Under the pieces are notes generated by a model. It did not search any database. It worked only from the letters and a program-made list of their open reading frames with translations, and was not told the DNA's origin. Shown here in pieces: positions 52,710 to 60,918 of a stretch of 64,000 nt of DNA. The position numbers and the translations under genes were made by a program. How positions within the stretch are numbered: position 1 is the stretch's first letter; the number at the start of each line of letters is the position of its first letter. Source of the stretch: CAVSRC01 sp963785065 (lineage in GTDB: Bacteria; Pseudomonadota; Alphaproteobacteria; Rhizobiales; Kaistiaceae); NCBI GenBank assembly GCA_963785065.1, contig CAWATX010000003.1, positions 1 to 64,000 of the forward strand, written 5' to 3'.

Positions 52710-54506
52710 ATGGCGAGAATAGACAAGTCGCAACTGCGTTCGAAAGCCTGGTTCGACAATCCTGACAATCCCGGCATGACCGCCCTGTACATGGAGCGGT
52801 TCCTCAATTTCGGCATCACCCGCGCCGAGCTGCAGTCCGGCAAGCCAATCATCGGCATCGCCCAGACCGGGTCCGACCTCGTTCCGTGCAACCGGCACCA
52901 CCTGGAGCTGGCCAAGCGCGTACGCGACGGCATCCATGCCGCCGGCGGCGTGGCGCTCGAGTTCCCGGTCCATCCCCTGCAGGAGACCAGCAAGCGGCCG
53001 ACCGCGGCGCTCGACCGCAATCTCGCTTATCTCGGCCTGGTCGAGATCCTCTTCGGCTACCCCCTCGACGGCGTCGTGCTGACCACCGGCTGCGACAAGA
53101 CCACGCCCGCCTGCATCATGGCCGCGGCGACGGTCGACATCCCGGCAATCGTGCTCTCCGGCGGTCCCATGCTGAACGGCTGGTGGAAGGGCCAACGGGC
53201 CGGCTCGGGCACCGCCGTGTGGAACTCCCGGCAGGACCTCGCCGCCGGCAAGATCAACTACGATGAATTCATGGAGATCGTGGCATCGTCGACCCCCTCG
53301 GTTGGCCACTGCAGCACCATGGGCACGGCCTCGACCATGAATGCGCTGGCCGAGGCGCTCGGCATGAGCCTGCCCGGCTGCGCCGCGATTCCCGCGCCCT
53401 ATCGCGAGCGCGGGCAGATCGCCTACGAAACCGGCTTGCGCGCCGTCGAGATGGTTTGGGAGGATCTCAAGCCGTCGGACATCCTGACCCGCGAGGCCTT
53501 CGAGAACGCCATCCGCGTCAACTCGGCCATCGGCGGCTCGACCAATGCGCCCATCCACGTCAACGCCATCGCCCGCCATATCGGCGTCAAGCTCGATGTC
53601 GAGGACTGGGAGACGATCGGTCGCGAGATTCCGCTGCTGGTCAACATGCAACCCGCCGGCAAGTACCTCGGCGAGGAATTCCACCGTACCGGCGGCGTGC
53701 CCGCCGTCGTCAACGAGCTGTTGAAGCAGGGCCTCATCCACGAGAACGCAATTACCGCCAACGGCAAGACGATCGCCGAGAACTGCCGCGGCCGTGAGAG
53801 CGAGGACAAGGACGTCATCCACCCCTTCGACGACCCGCTGGTCAAGGATGCCGGCTTCCTCGTGCTCAGGGGCAATCTGTTCAATTCGGCAATCATGAAG
53901 ACCAGCGTGATCTCGCAGGAATTCCGCGACCGCTACCTCTCCGACCCGAAGAGCCCCAACGCCTTCGAAGGCCGCGCCATCGTCTTCGAGGGGCCCGAGG
54001 ACTACCACCACCGCATCGACGATCCTGCCCTCAAGATCGACGAGAACTGCTTGCTGTTCATCCGCGGCACCGGGCCGATCGGCTACCCCGGCTCCGCCGA
54101 GGTGGTCAACATGCAGCCGCCGGCGGCCCTCATCAAACGCGGCGTCCTCTCGCTGCCCTGCATCGGCGACGGCCGCCAGTCGGGCACCTCCGGCTCGCCC
54201 TCGATCCTCAACGCCTCGCCCGAAGCGGCGGCCGGCGGCGGGCTGGCGCTCATCCAGACCGGCGACCGGGTACGCATCGACCTCAACGCCGGCGAGGCCA
54301 ACATCCTGATTTCCGATGAGGAACTGGCCAAGCGGCGGTCCGCGCTCGAGGCCAAGGGCGGCTTCCCGTTCCCGAAGAGCCAGACGCCCTGGCAGGAGAT
54401 CCAGCGCGGCATGGTCGACCAGATGTCGGAAGGCATGGTGCTCAAGCCGGCGATCAAATACCAGCGCGTCGCCAAGACGATGGGCGTCCCGCGCGACAAC
54501 CACTGA
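52710..54506 (+). CDS. IlvD/Edd-family sugar-acid dehydratase (L-arabonate/D-xylonate type)
   Basis: The 598-aa enzyme has the three Cys for the Fe-S cluster, in DLVPCNRHH (~57), TTGCDKTTPACI (~125) and VGHCSTMGTASTM (~197), and GGSTNAPIHVNAIA, RESEDKDVIHPF and PALKIDENCLLFIRGTGPIGYPGSAEVVNM. This form of the family matches pentonate dehydratases (L-arabonate, D-xylonate) better than IlvD. It would produce 2-keto-3-deoxy-pentonate for the GguC-like enzyme. GGAAAG seven bases upstream supports the start at 52,710; 52,692 is possible. Confidence 0.9.
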   Translation: MARIDKSQLRSKAWFDNPDNPGMTALYMERFLNFGITRAELQSGKPIIGIAQTGSDLVPCNRHHLELAKRVRDGIHAAGGVALEFPVHPLQETSKRPTAALDRNLAYLGLVEILFGYPLDGVVLTTGCDKTTPACIMAAATVDIPAIVLSGGPMLNGWWKGQRAGSGTAVWNSRQDLAAGKINYDEFMEIVASSTPSVGHCSTMGTASTMNALAEALGMSLPGCAAIPAPYRERGQIAYETGLRAVEMVWEDLKPSDILTREAFENAIRVNSAIGGSTNAPIHVNAIARHIGVKLDVEDWETIGREIPLLVNMQPAGKYLGEEFHRTGGVPAVVNELLKQGLIHENAITANGKTIAENCRGRESEDKDVIHPFDDPLVKDAGFLVLRGNLFNSAIMKTSVISQEFRDRYLSDPKSPNAFEGRAIVFEGPEDYHHRIDDPALKIDENCLLFIRGTGPIGYPGSAEVVNMQPPAALIKRGVLSLPCIGDGRQSGTSGSPSILNASPEAAAGGGLALIQTGDRVRIDLNAGEANILISDEELAKRRSALEAKGGFPFPKSQTPWQEIQRGMVDQMSEGMVLKPAIKYQRVAKTMGVPRDNH

Positions 54507-54522
54507 GGCGAGGCCCGGGGCG

Positions 54523-54711
54523 ATGGGCAGGCTCAACGCCGAATGGCACCGGGCCCACCCGATGCCCAAGAAGGCGACGCTCGACCAGCGCATCGCCTGG
54601 CACCTCGAGCATGCCCGGAACTGCGGCTGCCGGGAAATCACCGGCAAGCTGAAGGCAGAAATGGAGCGGCGCGGGATCGCAATTCCCGCGCCGCCTGCCA
54701 AGTCGGGCTGA
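54523..54711 (+). CDS. Small conserved protein, unknown function
   Basis: The 62-aa protein, EWHRAHPMPKKATLDQRIAWHLEHARNCGCREITGKL, looks like a small conserved protein seen widely in this order, with a fixed HPMP...TLDQRIxWHxEHxxxCxC pattern. No function is known to me. It lies 16 bp after the dehydratase stop and may be in the same transcript. Confidence 0.65.
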   Translation: MGRLNAEWHRAHPMPKKATLDQRIAWHLEHARNCGCREITGKLKAEMERRGIAIPAPPAKSG

Positions 54712-54763
54712 AGCGCCCCCCGCGCCCGCCCTTTGCCGGCCCACCCCGCCAGCAATCGAAGAT

Positions 54764-55033
54764 CTAGTGCGTGCGCACCCACTCACGCGCGGCGCGCTGC
54801 GCCTCCGCGATTGCGGTCTCGGTCATCTCGCGAGCGACCTCCTGGCGATAGTTTGCCGCCTCAGGAATGCCCCTGGCGGCCGCCAGGTTGAACCACTTGT
54901 GCGCCGCCACCAGGTCCGGCTCGACTTCGCCGCCGCTCGAAAAGAGGATGCCGAGATCGAAAAAGTTCTGCGCGTTCGGCTTCGCTTCCGCCATCGACGC
55001 CATTTCCGCGCCACCCATGTCCCAACGTGCCAT
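54764..55033 (-). CDS. Small Sel1-like repeat protein
   Basis: The 89-aa protein has AQNFFDLGILFSSGGEVEPDLVAAHKWFNLAAARGIPEAANYRQEVA, a Sel1-like repeat (AxxxLGxxxxxGxGVxxDxxxAxxWFxxAAxxGxxxA). Such repeats mediate protein contacts. No signal peptide is visible. Confidence 0.75.
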   Translation of the reverse strand: MARWDMGGAEMASMAEAKPNAQNFFDLGILFSSGGEVEPDLVAAHKWFNLAAARGIPEAANYRQEVAREMTETAIAEAQRAAREWVRTH

Positions 55034-55381
55034 GACACTTCCCCTTCTGTCCCTGAGCCGGCGGTCTTGTCCCCACCGCCCGGCTGATGGGGCAAGTCTC
55101 GCGGCCGGCGATCAAAAGCCGGTTAAAGAGCGCGCTTAACGAATTTTCACTGGCCCGTCAGGACTTTGCTAACGATGACATGCTTGGGCCTTTGAATCGC
55201 TTGCCTTTTCGGCTGCGGCCGCGGCGGCGGTTTACCCGGTGTTCACAGATCGGCAACCGACGGTTCACCACGCGCGCAATCGACCAGCTGCGACATTGTT
55301 GCCGCAACAGCGCCGCGATCTTGGGCGAAGCCGAAATCGGGCGGATATTGACCGCCACCTTATCTTTGCGGAGCGACGACC
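55034..55381. promoter_or_regulatory. Divergent intergenic region
   Basis: These 348 bp separate the Sel1-like gene from the lipoprotein gene and should hold promoters for both. I see no repeat or small gene in it. Confidence 0.35.
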
Positions 55382-55891
55382 GTGAAAACCGGACTTCCGA
55401 TCCTCATCATCAGCCTGCTGGCCGCCCTCGGGCTCGCCGGCTGCTTCACCAGCGACAAGCCGCTGATCAGCGACGACCAGGCCGCGGCGCCCTACGCCAA
55501 GATCACCTTCGCCGAGCAGGGTTCGCCCGAGGACAAGACGACCCTGACGCGCGAGGGCAAGGCCTACGTCACCCACACCGACGACGGCAGCATGGCCATG
55601 CGCTTCCTGCCGCTCGGCGACGACCTCTACCTCGCCGAATCGACCGGCGAGCAGAAGGGCGCAATTCTGCGCCTCTACGCCGTGCTGAAGCTGGACGCCG
55701 CCAACGGCACCGCGGTGACCTACAAGGCGATGGCCGGCGACGGCGACTCCGGCACCGGCCTCACCAGTTGCAATCGTCAGGACATGGACATGGTGTGCAT
55801 CGAGGACGTCAACGCCTATGTGGCGCTGGCCAAGGCGGCCATCGCCACCGGCGCCAAGCCCGACGCGACCTATAGCGTGACCTTCGAATAG
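55382..55891 (+). CDS. Lipoprotein of unknown function
   Basis: The 169-aa precursor begins with a signal and lipobox (LPILIISLLAALGLAGC), so Cys21 would be lipidated. The mature part is rich in Asp and Ala with two more Cys (SCNRQ and VCIED) that could form a disulphide. GGAG eight bases before the GTG at 55,382 supports this start. No family is recognised. Confidence 0.75.
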   Translation: MKTGLPILIISLLAALGLAGCFTSDKPLISDDQAAAPYAKITFAEQGSPEDKTTLTREGKAYVTHTDDGSMAMRFLPLGDDLYLAESTGEQKGAILRLYAVLKLDAANGTAVTYKAMAGDGDSGTGLTSCNRQDMDMVCIEDVNAYVALAKAAIATGAKPDATYSVTFE

Positions 55892-55896
55892 GGGCG

Positions 55897-56301
55897 TCAT
55901 GGCCCTATGCCGACGCTTTCAGCGTCGTCATCGGCCGCGATGGTGTCGAGATAGTCGTAGAACGCCTGCGCGCTGACCTCTGCGACGCAGAGCAGACCAA
56001 CGACGTGATGCAGGATTCTCTGCGTCAGCTCGGCACGCCTCTCCTCGAAGCACGCGATCTCTTCGCCGCGGCACGTGCCGGCGCGCTGGCAGGGCTGGTG
56101 CGGGCAATCGGCCCACATGGCGAAAGCGTTCACGACCATGAGCCGGAGACCGAACGCCTCGGCCTCCGGACCCAGCGCCCGCAGCGCGCTGAAAAGGCGC
56201 CGGGCTTCCGCATCGTCCTCGTCTCTCGTCCGAAGCGCCGGCGATCGACGGCGGTGGACCTTTGCCTTCGTCCGTGGTGGCTTCGTCTTCTCGATCTGCA
56301 T
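55897..56301 (-). CDS. Cys-rich hypothetical protein
   Basis: From the ATG at 56,301 (MQIEKTKPPRTKAKVHRRR) the 134-aa product has a basic start, a helical core and the cluster CPHQPCQRAGTCRGEEIACFEERR, four Cys that could bind a metal. Similar C-x4-C-x5-C-x6-C proteins are common in this order with no known role. Other in-frame ATGs lie upstream to 56,379. It is convergent with the lipoprotein gene, 5 bp away. Confidence 0.55.
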   Translation of the reverse strand: MQIEKTKPPRTKAKVHRRRSPALRTRDEDDAEARRLFSALRALGPEAEAFGLRLMVVNAFAMWADCPHQPCQRAGTCRGEEIACFEERRAELTQRILHHVVGLLCVAEVSAQAFYDYLDTIAADDDAESVGIGP

Positions 56302-56379
56302 TGCGCGCACCTTCCCGTTCCCGCGAGCCATAAGCTCCGGGGTGTGATGGTTTCTTCCGTCCCATCCCTCTGTCTTCAC

Positions 56380-56666
56380 CCCTCGCGATGAGGGGGTGGC
56401 GGGCGCCCGGCGAATGCCGTGCGGTTACTCCGCGAGACTGGGGGCGCTCACCGAGCGCCCGCCGCGGCGATTTTCTTCCGTCTCCCGGCGAGCGCTGCAC
56501 CCCGAATGCTAGGTGGGGCTTAGGCCCTGAGGGCGGCCGGTCGTAGTGCCGACGGTCCCGCCGGGAACGCCCCGAGGGCCGGATAAGCGAATCCGGTGCG
56601 CGGGGGCGCCGCACCCCGCTCCGCCTAAGGTCGCCACCGGTCGGCGCCCCTCATCGAGCGAGGATG
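56380..56666 (-). repeat. ~287-bp dispersed repeat, copy 2 (inverted)
   Basis: This is the inverted partner of 13,341-13,627. Both ends match: the AGGATG side corresponds to CATCCTCGCTCGATGAGGGG, and the GGGGGTGGCGGGCGCCC side to the other end. Between them long blocks are identical, while a short block near 56,505-56,525 differs fully. Confidence 0.8.
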
Positions 56667-57030
56667 GGAGCATCATCTCATGGGGTCAGGGGAGCGGGGA
56701 TAGATTTCTTTTCGCGACGGTGCGGCTTGCTCGGTGAACCTCCGCTCGAGGAGGAGGTTGGCGTGCCGTGCTGAGACGCACGCATGCTACGGCAGCGCCT
56801 CCTCTTGTGATCATTGATGCGTCACACTCGACAACAGCGGAATATGCTTCGCAATTCTGTCCCACAGGCTTCTTTCAATTCCGAAGGAAGATTGAGACTG
56901 AGAAAGTGTGCTTGGTGGATCACCAGGTCGTGTACTCATAAACAGCGCACGGTCGATAGCATCAACCGATACTGGCCCGCGAAGCTCAACAGGCAATCGA
57001 GTGTAGCCGCTAAGTTTGGAACCGGTAAAC
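56667..57030. other. Intergenic stretch without recognised features
   Basis: The 364 bp between the repeat and the TetR gene hold no frame that looks like a gene, and no clear hairpin or operator. Confidence 0.35.
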
Positions 57031-57675
57031 TCAAGCCGTCGACCGGTCGTTCGGAGCATGAGCGCATAGAAAAATTCGTACTGCCTCTCGCGCATGTTCC
57101 TGGAGTTGATCCTTGTCCGGAATGCCGGTGTCTCCCAACAGCATCGCGGCACTCGTTGGCCCCCCCATCACGAGCCAATTGAAATTCGCCGCAGCGACTT
57201 CGGGGTTTGCTGCATCGATCTGGCCGTTGATCTTGTAATATTCGAGCGCGCGGGCGAACTGCCTGATCGATCTTACCGGTCCATTCAGGTACACCGCACG
57301 CCCTAGCTCCGGGAACCTTTCAACTTCGCCGATGACCATCCGCCGTAGCCGCATAAGCCTCGGGGTCAGGACGACGTTCAAATGCGCGACTGCAACGTCA
57401 AGCAAATAGTTTTCCACCGATCGGTCGTCGAAGTTCTCTTCCAATTCCTTGCCTATTTCTGTTGCTGCACCGCCAGTCATGGTGTGCACAACCTCGACAA
57501 ACAAAGCCTCCTTGGATCTAAAATGCGCATAGACGGTTTGTTTTGATACGCCTGCGCGCTCTGCGATCATGTCCATATTGGCGCCTACAAAGCCGAGACG
57601 CAAAAAGACATCCTCGGCAGCCAAGAGTATCTTTTCCCGGCTTCTCCGCATGCGGGTGGCAGCGCCGTTCGTCAT
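57031..57675 (-). CDS. TetR-family transcriptional regulator
   Basis: The 214-aa protein starts with the TetR helix-turn-helix: REKILLAAEDVFLRLGFVGANMDMIAERAGVSKQTVYAHFRSKEALF (~12-58). The C-terminal ligand domain matches the AefR-like group in general length (LMRLRRMVIGEVERFPELG). It is divergent from the zinc-type gene at 57,777, and a palindrome between them is the likely operator, so it probably represses that gene and itself. The ligand is unknown. Confidence 0.88.
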   Translation of the reverse strand: MTNGAATRMRRSREKILLAAEDVFLRLGFVGANMDMIAERAGVSKQTVYAHFRSKEALFVEVVHTMTGGAATEIGKELEENFDDRSVENYLLDVAVAHLNVVLTPRLMRLRRMVIGEVERFPELGRAVYLNGPVRSIRQFARALEYYKINGQIDAANPEVAAANFNWLVMGGPTSAAMLLGDTGIPDKDQLQEHAREAVRIFLCAHAPNDRSTA

Positions 57676-57732
57676 TGTTTGGGCCTTGCTTCTTTCTGCT
57701 GATGCATAGCACGTTCGCTTGACAAATCAAAC

Positions 57733-57748
57733 TAGACCGTCCAGTCTA
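57733..57748. promoter_or_regulatory. Likely TetR operator
   Basis: TAGAC-CGTCCA-GTCTA is a perfect inverted repeat with a six-base centre, in the 101-bp gap between the divergent genes. A TTGACA (57,719-57,724) lies just upstream on the plus strand, so a bound repressor would cover the promoter of the gene at 57,777. Confidence 0.6.
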
Positions 57749-57776
57749 TTTAATAGATCTTCGCTGGAGACCTTTC

Positions 57777-58274
57777 ATGTCCCAAAGAGCTGCCAAAGCA
57801 CGCTGCCGTTGTGGCACAGTCACGCTGGAATTGAGTGCGCAACCCATCGAAAAGACGAGCTGTCATTGTTCCAGTTGCATAGAGGCCGGAGAGGTACTCG
57901 AAAAACTGCCGAACGGTGAAGCGATCCTGGATGAGAGCGGCGGCGTTTCCTATGTCCTCTTCCGGAAAGACGCCATTCGATGCACCGCCGGACGCGAATA
58001 CCTCCGCGAACATCGCCTGACCGCGGGTTCGCTGACGCGAAGGGTCGTCGCGGTCTGTTGCAGCACGTTTATGTTTCTTGATTTCACCAAAGGCCATTGG
58101 GTTTCGGTTCACCGCGACAGGATTGAGGATGCCGGCGTGATCGCGCATGCGACATTCCAAAATAGGCAATCGCCGATGTTTCTTCTGAGACTTCTCGCGG
58201 CGTGGGCCGGGATGGGATTTCGCAACCCAAAGATCGATTTTGTGGACGGTCAATTGAACGATGTCGGAATCTGA
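57777..58274 (+). CDS. GFA-like (DUF6151-type) zinc-binding protein
   Basis: The 165-aa protein opens with ARCRCGTVTLELSA followed by CHCSSC, the Cys pattern of the glutathione-dependent formaldehyde-activating (GFA)-like fold, then a beta-rich domain (GGVSYVLFRKDAIRC, RRVVAVCCSTFMFLDF). The second half is longer than in true GFA, which fits the DUF6151 branch. It is divergent from a TetR gene and overlaps the next gene by 14 bp, forming a TetR-controlled pair. Confidence 0.7.
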   Translation: MSQRAAKARCRCGTVTLELSAQPIEKTSCHCSSCIEAGEVLEKLPNGEAILDESGGVSYVLFRKDAIRCTAGREYLREHRLTAGSLTRRVVAVCCSTFMFLDFTKGHWVSVHRDRIEDAGVIAHATFQNRQSPMFLLRLLAAWAGMGFRNPKIDFVDGQLNDVGI

Positions 58275-58557
58275 TAAAATAGAAATCGAGAATGTCACGT
58301 CGCCAGGACGGGTCACGCGGGTCGATAAGGCCAAATATCTAGCAATGGAGGACGCGCTGTTGTCTGTGCTTCCTGCGAGCGCACCGGGCATCAGCGCGGC
58401 AGAGGCAAAACGACGGCTGCTTCCTCTGTTGCCGCAGGACTTGTTTCCTGGTGGAGCCAAGGCGGGCTGGTGGCAGAAGGCGGCGCAGTTGAACCTCGAA
58501 GCAAAAGGACGAATTGTCAGGCAAGATACGAGGCCGTTGACGTTTCATCTGTCCTAG
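58261..58557 (+). CDS. DUF6958-like small protein
   Basis: The 98-aa protein, with KYLAMEDALLSVLPASAPGISAAEAKRRLLPLLPQDLFPGGAKAGWWQKAAQLNLEAKGRI, resembles the DUF6958 family, a small winged-helix-like fold of unknown role. Its start overlaps the preceding gene, so the two are translated together. The 199-bp gap to gatB holds nothing recognised. Confidence 0.65.
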   Translation: MSESDKIEIENVTSPGRVTRVDKAKYLAMEDALLSVLPASAPGISAAEAKRRLLPLLPQDLFPGGAKAGWWQKAAQLNLEAKGRIVRQDTRPLTFHLS

Positions 58558-58756
58558 CTAGCCAACCACTAGACTTATTGACCAGATACGATGAACGACC
58601 TCCACGAGATCGGCCTAGCTTCTTGTGATCGCCTCTCGGCACCAAGCGAATTACAAACTTGAGCTTGCGCAGCTTGCTTCAAGCTCCCAAAAAGATGGGC
58701 CTTGAACACGAGATACGCTCTCTCCGACGCGGCACATTTATTTGGCCTGCCCAAGA

Positions 58757-60236
58757 CTACAGCCCGAGCTTCGCCTTCAGCAGAGCGTTGACCGCCTGGG
58801 GGTTGGCCTTGCCGCCGCTCGCTTTCATCACCTGGCCGACGAACCAGCCGATTGCCTGCGGCTTGGCCTTGGCGTCGGCGACCTTGTCCGGATTGGCGGC
58901 AATTATCTCGTCGACGATCGTCTCGATCGCGCCGGTGTCGGTCACCTGCTTCATGCCGCGGGCCTCGACGATCTCGGCCGGGTCGCCGCCCTCCGCCCAG
59001 ACGATCTCGAAGAGGTCCTTGGCGATCTTGCCGGAGATGGTGCCGGCGCCGATGAGCCCGACGATGGCGCCGAGCTGATCCGCCGAGACCGGACTGCTGG
59101 AAATAGCCAGCCCTTCCCGGTTGAGCCTTCCGGTCAACTCGTTGATGACCCAGTTGGCCGCCGCCTTGGCGTCGCGGCCCTTGGCAACCGCCTCGAAGTA
59201 GTCGGCGACCTCGCGCTCGGCCGTGAGCACGCCGGCGTCATAGGCCTTGAGGCCGAAGTCGGCGATGAAGCGCGCCTTGCGCGCGTCCGGCAGCTCCGGC
59301 AGGCCAGCGGCGAGCTCGTCGACCCAAGCCTGTTCGATCTCAAGCGGCAACAGGTCCGGATCGGGGAAATAGCGGTAGTCGTGCGCCTCCTCCTTGGAGC
59401 GCATCGGGCGCGTCTCGCCGCGGTCGGGATCGAAGCGGCGGGTCTCCTGGTCGATGCTGCCGCCATCCTCGAGGATGGCGATCTGGCGGCGCGCCTCGTA
59501 GTCGATCGCCTCGCCGATGAAGCGGATCGAGTTCATGTTCTTGATCTCGCAGCGGGTGCCGAGCGGCGCCCCGGGCCGGCGCACCGAGACGTTGACGTCG
59601 GCTTTCAGCGAGCCCTCGTCCATGTTGCCGTCGCAGGTGCCGAGGGTGCGCAGGATCGCGCGCAGCTTGGCGAGATAGGCCTTGGCCTCGTCGGAAGAAC
59701 GGATGTCGGGCTTCGACACGATCTCCATCAGCGCCACGCCGGAGCGGTTGAGATCGACGAGGCTCGCCGTCGGATTCTGATCGTGGATCGACTTGCCCGC
59801 GTCCTGCTCCAGATGCAGCCGCTCGATGCCCACGGTGAAGCTGTCGCCGTCCTCGCGGTCGACGGTGACGACCCCCTCGCCGACAATCGGCTGCTGGTAC
59901 TGCGAGAATCTGGTAGCCCTGCGGCAGGTCCGGATAGAAGTAGTTCTTGCGCTCGAAGCGGCTCTTCAGGTTGATCGCCGCCTTGAGCCCGAGGCCGGTG
60001 CGCACGCCCTGCGCCACGCATTCCCGGTTCAGGACCGGCAGCATGCCGGGCATGGCGGCATCGACCAGGCTGACATGGGAATTGGGGGCGCCGCCGAAGG
60101 CGGTGGAGGCACCCGAGAAGAGCTTCGACTGCGAGATCACCTGGGCATGGACCTCCATGCCGACGACCACCTCCCAGTCGCCGGTGGCGCCCTTGACCAG
60201 TCTGCCGGAGCCCGGCGCGCGTTCCGGCGTGGTCAC
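58757..60236 (-). CDS. gatB: Asp-tRNA(Asn)/Glu-tRNA(Gln) amidotransferase subunit B, frameshifted
   Basis: GatB is the tRNA-binding, ATP-using subunit of GatCAB, which forms Gln-tRNA(Gln) and Asn-tRNA(Asn). The first ~110 residues (VVVGMEVHAQVISQSKLFSGASTAFG, FERKNYFYPDLPQGYQI) are in one frame; from VDREDGDSFTVGIERLHLEQDAGKSIHDQ the rest is in another. Removing one C in the minus-strand word GATTCTCGC (near 59,907) restores ...GYQISQYQQPIVGEG..., the normal sequence, and a 492-aa protein. Because GatCAB is normally essential in this group, the shift is most likely a sequencing error. It overlaps the 96-aa gene upstream as ATGA. Confidence 0.92.
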
Positions 60237-60523
60237 AGGCCGCCCTCCGTCAACAGGGCCTCAGCGATCAGCTCCCACTCCTCGCCGAGCGGCTCCTTGG
60301 CATGCGGCTTGCCCGCGCGGGCATACCAGTAGCCGGCATTGGATTCGTCGCCCTCGACCCGGTGGAGATGGGCATGGACCCAGGCGGCGGCAGCGCCGTC
60401 GTCGTCCTGAACGGTCTCGTGCGCCTTGTGCCAGTCGCCCTTGGCCAGGTGCCAGAGCGCGGCAAGCGGAGCGCCCGCACCGGCCGGCGGGGCGTCGCTG
60501 GAACGAAGCTCGGATGGCGTCAT
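60233..60523 (-). CDS. Small conserved protein inside the gat operon
   Basis: The 96-aa product has LWHLAKGDWHKAHETVQDDDGAAAAWVHAHLHRVEGDESNAGYWYARAGK, a pattern shared by small proteins often found next to gatA or gatB in this order. Trp, His and Asp are conserved in appearance, but no function is known to me. It overlaps gatB and the RidA gene by 4 bp each, so all are translationally coupled. Confidence 0.7.
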   Translation of the reverse strand: MTPSELRSSDAPPAGAGAPLAALWHLAKGDWHKAHETVQDDDGAAAAWVHAHLHRVEGDESNAGYWYARAGKPHAKEPLGEEWELIAEALLTEGGL

Positions 60524-60918
60524 TTGCTATCTCCATCGACGACCGCGTCGAACTCCATCTCGACCAGCCAGTCGGGGTCGAGCAGCGTCTTCACCACGAC
60601 CATGGTCGAAGCCGGGCGGATGACGCCGAAGGTTTCGCCATGGGCGCGGCCGGCCGCCTCCCAGTCGGCGGCGTTGACGAGATACATGCGCGTGCGGATG
60701 ACATCGGAAAGGCCGGCGCCGGCTTTCGCCAGAACCTCGCCGGCAATGGCGCAGCAGCGGCGGACCTGCGCCGCCGCGTCGCCGACGCCGGCGGTCTTGC
60801 CGTCCGCGCCGATCGGCGCGGTGCCGCTGATCGCGATCGTGTTGCCGATGCGCACCGCCCGCGAGAAGCCGATCACCGGCTCATAGGGGCTGGCGGAGGA
60901 GATATTTTGACGGGTCAT
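60520..60918 (-). CDS. RidA family protein
   Basis: From the ATG at 60,918 (MTRQNISSASPYEPVIGFSRAVRIGNTIAISGTAPIG) the 132-aa protein has the RidA fold order, with CCAIAGEVLAKAGAGLSDVIRTRMYL and WLVEMEFDAV. The Arg in RTRMYL fits, but the C-terminal R-S-A/C and E differ from canonical RidA, so it may be a Rid subgroup without deaminase activity. The start overlaps the gatA stop as ATGA. Confidence 0.82.
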   Translation of the reverse strand: MTRQNISSASPYEPVIGFSRAVRIGNTIAISGTAPIGADGKTAGVGDAAAQVRRCCAIAGEVLAKAGAGLSDVIRTRMYLVNAADWEAAGRAHGETFGVIRPASTMVVVKTLLDPDWLVEMEFDAVVDGDSK

